The translations under genes were made by a program, and so were the position numbers. Shown piece after piece: positions 57,801-64,000 of a stretch of DNA of 64,000 nucleotides (within the stretch, counting starts at the first letter, position 1; each line of letters begins with the position of its first letter). The notes beneath the pieces are model-generated. The model searched no databases. It was given only the letters and a program-made list of their open reading frames with translations, and was not told where the DNA came from. This DNA comes from Ancylostoma caninum (lineage: Eukaryota > Nematoda > Chromadorea > Rhabditida > Ancylostomatidae): contig JBAJFG010000358.1 of NCBI GenBank assembly GCA_037903475.1, positions 780,664-844,663 of the forward strand, written 5' to 3'.

Positions 57801-60800
57801 CCAAGTTACTTGTAGAACTTCTCATGAGCTGTTAGATCAGAGGTCAGAACTTTAGTTTTTTCGAGGTTTTTCACCTAAATACTTCCAGTAACCCGTGGAA
57901 GGGAACGGGAACTTTTTACCATGACGAAGGGCCACGGCAGAGGGCAAATTTTCCACATTTAGAGCCAGTGCGTGTATATGCATTTGAAAACAGCCTTTCG
58001 GTTCACCCCTTGACCTTTTTCGAAAGTAGTATGGCATTGATTCAACCTTTTTTGTTTTGTTCCTTTTTCATGTTTTATTGGAATATTTTGCAGCAGCTCT
58101 CAGTGAAAAGCCGCTCGTTTCTAATAAATGAAATAGGCACAGGGGATGAATTTGACCTAGAACGTTCAAATTTGCTCAATATTTGCGCTGAAACTCTTTA
58201 CAGACTACCAACAATTCGAAGCAAAGATTGAACGATTACGGAATGATATGATTCAGCAGAATACATCTAGTGGAACGCTTCCGCGTAAGGATCTATACGT
58301 GAGGTGAGTCAGCTGCTGCTGTCTGAAGGTGCTTGCGGTTTTTGTTGATCGTCTTGGAATGTCAGTTGTAAATTTTCTGTCTGCTTAGCGGATTGCCTGG
58401 AAAATGATGGTTGGAGTGCATTTGATGGTGGCTAGCCTTTCGAATAAATTTTCTTCAACTTACTCTTAATTTTGAGCTAGTAGAGTAGTTGAGAATGCTC
58501 CCAATGTGATTTTTGAGAGATTGCCCGTGCTCACCGGTCACAATTTTCCTCTTTAGAGCTCTCTTCGACTACGACCACACGAGGGAGGTCGGAATCCCAC
58601 ATCGATCCATCTCATTCCAGTATGGCGACATATTGCACGTGATGAATACTTCTGATGATGATTGGTGGACTGCAAAGAAGGTTAGTACAAAACCATCTCT
58701 CAAAAACTTTACTTTTTTGATTTCTCATCATCTGATGTTGTAAGAATCCACCTACAGGTGTTGGAAAATGGCGAGGAGACCCAAGAAGGAGTGATTCCAT
58801 CAAAGAAGCGCATTGAAAAGAGAGAAAGGGCTAGGAGAAAGCAGGTGAGATCTAGTCTGAGTTCGAGTTTGTGTTGTTTTCTATATAAGAATAAAGTAAA
58901 CTAGAGCGGCTTCTTTCTAGTGAGAACTGATGCAATTTCTTAGCCTTACGAATCAGAATCTTCTTAGGTGAACTTCAATGCCGGATCCATGTCACTTGGA
59001 CGTAGCGCTGGAAGTGGAATGGAAGGCAGACGTGGAAGCAAGAGTCAGCTCTCGTTCTCGAGGAAATTCCCATTCGTGAAGAGCACAGATCGCCTGAATG
59101 AGTTCACCGACCAAGAACGTCAGTTTTTGGCTTTTATTCGAAATTCCGAGTTGTTGTTTAGTTGGCTTTGCTCTATAATTTTAACGACTTGGACGGGTTC
59201 GGAGCTGCAGTAGTTTTTCTTCTTCGCGAAGTAGCTGCGAATAGTCGTGAAGTGTCGGCAATTACAATATTATCCTCCGTTAATGATGGGTAATTAAGTC
59301 CATGACTTAGAGGATGGCATCAATAGAACGACCGTAATCGCTTTAATGACTACTGTTTTGTATTAGGAGCGACAGGCACGACGATCACGTATACTTCGTA
59401 CACTAGCGATAGTGATTTTAGTGAGTAGCGTGCTAGATTGGATTGATCAATGCTTGAGTTTAGAGTGCCTAAAAAATGCATGGTTTCCATAACCCAAGTG
59501 TTTTTTCTTTCTTTTTTTTTGTGCTGTTTTGCTTCCACTTAATTCTGAGCTACTAATTTTCAGTGTTTTCAGTAGGAGTCACCGAAGATCCTATCTTCTC
59601 CTACCAAGTGGTGGACCAACAACAATGTGAGCGTCATGGTTTTGCTTTTCTGAGATATGTTGATTTTCGCCTGCATAATAATGTGTTTTAGTGAACTATG
59701 TTCGACCAGTGATCATCCTTGGAGCGCTAAAGGACAGAATTAATGATGAACTCGTCACCAGGAATCCAGACCGCTTCAGTAGCTGTGTGCCGCGTGAGTT
59801 CGCCTTGTCAACATGTCATTTTTGTTCTATTCATGAGAGAAACAACAAGATAACTGACTGACTTTTGTGACTGGTTTCAGTCGCTGATCATAGGGTAGTG
59901 TGAGGGAAATGAAATTAAAAGCCAAAAGTAAAGTTAGTTTCTCACGTGAAGGGATCGAAATTATTTATAAACAAATACTCAAAACAATACCCAAAATCAT
60001 GTTCGTTGCAGCTTTTCTGTAGCTATACCCATTAATCTGCTGGTTAAATGCATGTTTTTCTTTTTCAAATAATTTTTTGAAGGGAAGTGTTACAGACACA
60101 TCTCGACCTCCTCGTGAGCACGAAGTGGATGGCAGAGATTACCACTTCGTGAGCAAAGCTCAGATGGAACATGATGTTAAGAACAACCTCTTCATTGAAG
60201 CAGGTCAATTCCAAAATAACCTTTACGGAACGAGCATCGACAGTGTGCGAATGGTTGCCCAACAGGTACGTTATATCTTCTTCTTTTCTTGCGATTCATT
60301 TCTGAACGCTAACATCTCCGCAGACGCCTCGTTCTTGAATTTCAGGGTCGTCATTGTATCCTGGATGTGAGTGGCAATGCAATCCGACGTCTGCAGTCGG
60401 TTGCTAATATCTATCCGATTGCGATTTTCATTAAACCAAGCAGTCATCATCACATTATGTGAGAATTTGTTATTTTTCGAGTTCGTCCTTGGCTTTGAGA
60501 CGATAATGATTGTTAATGTTTGAGGCAATTGGACCACTCAATGAATGAGGACGAGGCCATGCAGCAATACCAGCGATGTCAACGACTGGAACAGACGTTC
60601 GGCGATTTGTTCACACGTAAGTGAATCAATCAATCGCATCTTACTTCCCTGGTCATCATGATAGATTTCAAGTGAAAGGATCATTGATTTGTTGGAGCGG
60701 TTGGGAGAAAAATATACGCCGATATACTTCAAAAAAAATTGTTGAATAGTATAATAGCAGTCAGTCCGAAAAAGCAGGAACCGCTGACATTTTCAAACAA

Positions 60801-63042
60801 CTTTTTTGACGTTGAGATTACATTATGGATGTGAACAGATTTGTCATAACATTTTCGCGCAGGGAAGGCTTGGGTACCTCAGCCGATCGTGACTATTAAT
60901 TACTGCTACTTCGCATGCTGCAAAGCAAGTGCCGGCGCTACCGAAGAGTTGCACTACGCATTGATTTATTTTATTTATTTAATGCATGTGCACTGCACAT
61001 GATGAGATTTAGGTAAACCAGAATAAATACAAAAACAGGAACCAAATAAAACAAATTTGAGAAAATAAAAATCTGGGAACAAAAGAGACCAAAATCATCC
61101 ACAGCTGACGGTTGAGGGCTACCTTAAATTTTTTGTGGTTGCTAGAAAAAATATTTTAGATAGTTTAGAATACTCAGTTCCAGCTCTGTACGTGAAGAAG
61201 CTTTTTTTATGAGGAGATTTCGTACCTGGTACTTCGCATGCTTGGTACGTAGTTTTGGTAGTTCGCATGCTGCGAAGCAATTGCCAGCGCTACCAGAGGG
61301 TTAAGCTGCACATGCTGTTATTCCCTCCCAATTCCCCAAAGAATAGCCCAAATCGTATGTAATACTCCGAAAATGCGATGGATACATCGAAACGTCTAGA
61401 GTAAAAAAGCGAACACCTGAGGTTGAATTTGACATTTTGGAGGAGTTATATCATGTCTTTTAGAAGGGGCTTGCGAGCACTAATGTTTAATCCACAAATT
61501 TTGAATTTAAATTGAGTTCCTACTCAGTCAGCGCTTGCTTGCCTATCCAGTTTCAGCCCTTGAATGAATGATGTACTTGAAGGCTGCAGAATTAGCGACC
61601 ATTCGCATTCAAGAAGCAAATGATTTCAATAGGTATTTGCCTACTTTTGTACCGGAAACAATTTCCGTGTTTTCATTGGTCACACTCTGAATGTTCAGTT
61701 CTTTGGTGAATTGTGAAGCGCTAACTGTACGCGTAACAGAAGTCCGCAGTAGCGCTGGCAATTAATTCGAAACAATTGAGCTTCCATGAGCTCCCAGTAG
61801 TTGGTAATTGCCTAATTGCCTACGGATGGGGGAGAGGGGGTTGCAAGTTCATCCACCCATTTTCGCAGTTGAACAGCTGAATGCAACTGAGTACAGATAT
61901 GTATGCTAGGTGGTGCAAATGTTCTGTCGAGTTTTTCCGGCGATTTTCTCTCTTACTCAACTCCACCGTGCCATTTTCATGGTAACCGGTATAATTTCTA
62001 TGAATAAAAAACCGTAGCTTATTTCAAGGGTATGTTCGTCGAGTGCTATGCGCAGAACTCAAGGAACTGCGAGGCGCAAAAGTGAGACCGCCACTTTTCA
62101 TGTCATGTTTGGCATTCTTCATGTGAAGTAACAGCTTCCTGGAGCTGGAAAAGTTTGGAGCTGTGCAGCAAAATTCCTGAAAAACGTGATGCGTGATGAA
62201 TCGTTTGCCAGCAGAATTGCTCAGATTCAAGCCAAATGTCGGAAGCATTTTACCAGAACATTGAGCATTTCAAGCGTTCCTCCAGCAGAGTGCAGGAATC
62301 AGTTTGCCAACAGATCAGGTAGTCACCTTTAGACAGAGTGCAATATTTTGAATCAATTGCTTATGGTGTTAGTCGAGAATTACATGAGGTAGGGAAAAAT
62401 GAAAGTTTCTGTGAGTTTTACGTATAATTAATAACAGCAATAGACACCATATGTACCTACAGCAAAAGAGGGGAGGATTTGCTCTACAATGATATTAGCA
62501 TGCCTCGATGATACACTACATCTGAAGAAGATTATAGATGTTTGGAAGACCAGTCGACAAAACCTTTGCTCCATCCTATCAGATCTGATGTTTTCGGGTA
62601 AAAGGAAGGACATAATTTATAATTCTTTCGAGCCATCCAAGTTTCAGCCAACAGTTCGGACGTCGTGCTTAAAATTATGGCTTGCGAGCTTGTAAAAGAT
62701 TGCGCCATCATTGCATTCTCATGATTACAGTAGCAATAATTGACCAGGTAGCTCCTACCATATGTTCTGCGGTCACTCATAGAACACCTGGTAAGATCTA
62801 TGCTCTTAGTAGTAAAGGTGCTTCGAACGGCGCATAGTCATCGTTGTTCGAAATTAGGATTTGAACCTGAGGATTTGATTTGGTGAAATTTCTCTTTTCC
62901 AGCTTTTTAACAATCAATCCATTTTTCAGATGTCGTCTCACACGGACAGTCGGCTGAGGAAGTGCTTGGCCGTGTACAGCATCTCATTGCAACAGAAGCG
63001 CGACCATACGTGTGGGTGCCAAATAACAGTAGGCAGATCTGA
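48815..63042 (+). CDS. dlg-1: Discs large (DLG) MAGUK scaffold, 26 exons, complete
   Basis: Coding exons: 48815-48836, 53765-53896, 53971-54155, 54211-54303, 54360-54443, 55196-55292, 55371-55461, 55619-55721, 55858-55988, 56087-56231, 56574-56720, 56819-57008, 57086-57234, 57297-57398, 57505-57625, 58204-58303, 58557-58680, 58758-58844, 58968-59118, 59367-59420, 59573-59626, 59692-59793, 60096-60265, 60346-60458, 60525-60616, 62930-63042. They sum to 2952 nt (983 aa) with all phases consistent. DLG organises epithelial junctions and cell polarity at the membrane. The first exon encodes MPVRHSG, the conserved DLG start. An L27 domain follows (about 8-58), then PDZ1 (184-274, GLGF 197-200), PDZ2 (355-441, GLGF 365-368), PDZ3 (514-597, GLGF 524-527), SH3 (630-700, ALFDYD), a basic hook and the guanylate-kinase-like domain (about 789-983, [22 protein letters not shown]). 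The GK P-loop is degenerate as in all MAGUKs, so it binds proteins and is not an enzyme. Intron 1 is 4.9 kb and intron 25 is 2.3 kb. The 5' ends of exons 6 and 13 are the least certain. Confidence 0.95.
49579..50007 (-). other. 142-codon ORF on the opposite strand of dlg-1 intron 1
   Basis: The minus strand is open for 142 codons with protein-like composition (for example [20 protein letters not shown] and [17 protein letters not shown]). No family is recognised. No acceptor, donor or second exon was linked. It could be a nested gene, a transposon piece or chance. Confidence 0.25.
50059..50082. repeat. (AAAT)n tail, possible LINE 3' end
   Basis: Six units of AAAT follow GAGTGCAATAAATAAAT in dlg-1 intron 1, as in the 3' tails noted elsewhere in the window. 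Confidence 0.5.
60905..61302. repeat. Pair of about 45 bp direct repeats in dlg-1 intron 25
   Basis: CTTCGCATGCTGCAAAGCAA with GTGCCGGCGCTACC (from 60909) recurs as GTTCGCATGCTGCGAAGCAA with TTGCCAGCGCTACC (from 61259). The spacing is about 350 bp, with another partial ACTTCGCATGC at 61230. A TTTATTTAT tract lies at 60965-60985 between them. It is probably an old repeat element, class unknown. Confidence 0.55.
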
Positions 63043-64000
63043 GAGAGTAATAACGTTGAACTTCTACGTTTGTATCCATTTTTTATTGAAGCGTCGTTGT
63101 AAGCGTCCTAGTTACCCTATGTCCGCTGTTCCCATCCTTACTATCGTGTAACGCATTTTTCTTGAAAGCCCTCTCCATATTTGGTTCGGATAGAATATCA
63201 TTCGTTTTTCATTCGTCTTTCGACGCTGGTGCGTCTCATTCTACTGATGTCGAGCCATTCGTCGATGCGTTTTATTCTCGAATCACTGCAATGTCCCCCC
63301 GAATTCCTCCAGTTTTCCTTAGGCTAAATCTCATTTCACTTACATCGGCTCACTATTTGTGTAGCGATTATTTGTGATTTATTCACTGCTATCTGTGATT
63401 ATTATCGAATCGTTGAATGTCTCGAGAATTTCTATACAGATTAATCAATGCACGTAACGGAGCAATAGATCGTTGTAAGTGCATTTTTGGGTTGTGACCT
63501 TTACTTACATTATTATACATCTCATGACGTTTCATCATCTATGCGTGGAAACATGTTTTTAGCTCAACATCTTTGACGCAGCATGGAATTCTTATATTTA
63601 TCGATAAATGTGTATTTTTATGTTAATGAGCGTGTTTTAACTGGCATTGCTGCTCTCATTTTAGCCTGAAGGTCTGTCAAGACAGCTATGTTGAAAGCGA
63701 AGGGAGTGAAGATTCAGCTAATGATGTGCGATTTATTGACCGTAAATCTTTCTATGGTGGAAACGAGGGTAGCTTTCTGCTGAGGATGGTCGTGCTCCCT
63801 CCTGCACTCCTGTGACTTAACCAGGAGTGCAGTCGTTAAGGGTGGTTGTGTATGACGACCCGGCTGGGCTACAACATTCTTTAGCACAACAATGAGCTCT
63901 TATCCACTTCGTCATGAAAGGAAATCCTGGCCACGAAACAATATAACAGAAAATCAAAAGTAAGGAAGGAATCATTTATTTATTTATCATTTATTTATTT
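63043..64000. other. Downstream of dlg-1, no gene recognised
   Basis: No clear AATAAA was found on the plus strand after the dlg-1 stop. The window ends in a TTATTTATTTATCATTTATT tract, which read on the minus strand resembles the AAATA-type tails of LINE-like repeats. Confidence 0.4.

Noticed and set aside
62840..62880. A tRNA-like B box (GGTTCAAATCC on the minus strand).
   Set aside because: The flanking bases do not form a T stem, and no D arm, anticodon arm or acceptor stem could be paired.

Overview
The window looks like eukaryotic DNA from a nematode, most likely a strongylid (hookworm-type) worm. It is AT-rich, with many 40-100 bp GT-AG introns ending in TTTCAG-like acceptors. Several start codons sit 0-10 nt behind such an acceptor, as expected for spliced-leader trans-splicing. 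Gene density is low and decayed transposons are abundant. The clade is an inference; the nematode call follows from gene structure and protein similarity recalled from family knowledge, not from a database search.

Three genes could be rebuilt exon by exon with consistent splice phases. (1) Minus strand, 1569-4176: a single-domain tissue inhibitor of metalloproteinases (TIMP, 161 aa, 3 exons). (2) Plus strand, 16981-26642: a Golgi type II enzyme of the N-acetylglucosaminyltransferase IV (MGAT4, GT54) family (468 aa, 11 exons). (3) Plus strand, 48815-63042: dlg-1 / Discs large, a MAGUK scaffold with L27, three PDZ, SH3 and guanylate-kinase-like domains (983 aa, 26 exons). Two further gene models of unknown function are weaker: exons at 6674-9249 and a putative membrane protein at 36426-45484 with a poly(A) signal.

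The rest is mostly mobile DNA. The main element is a Penelope-like retroelement at 27090-30635. It is arranged as two head-to-head copies whose arms are each 1487 bp, differ at about three positions and flank a 537 bp single-copy centre. Each arm carries a hammerhead-ribozyme-like motif, and an exact 12 bp direct repeat flanks the unit. Other mobile DNA includes relics of RTE-like and CR1/Jockey-like LINEs and of a mariner transposase, several terminal-inverted-repeat (MITE-like) elements, fold-back elements, and two copies of a dispersed repeat with a variable number of internal units.

The introns of the MGAT4 gene collect insertions: a decayed inverted duplication of an unknown coding sequence in intron 3, a 415 bp TIR element in intron 6, and a GC-rich 50 bp minisatellite of about 24 copies, also in intron 6. 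The minisatellite keeps all three forward frames open for over 1.1 kb and creates large spurious ORFs.

The three recognised genes are functionally separate (extracellular protease inhibition, N-glycan branching, epithelial junction scaffolding). No operon is evident.
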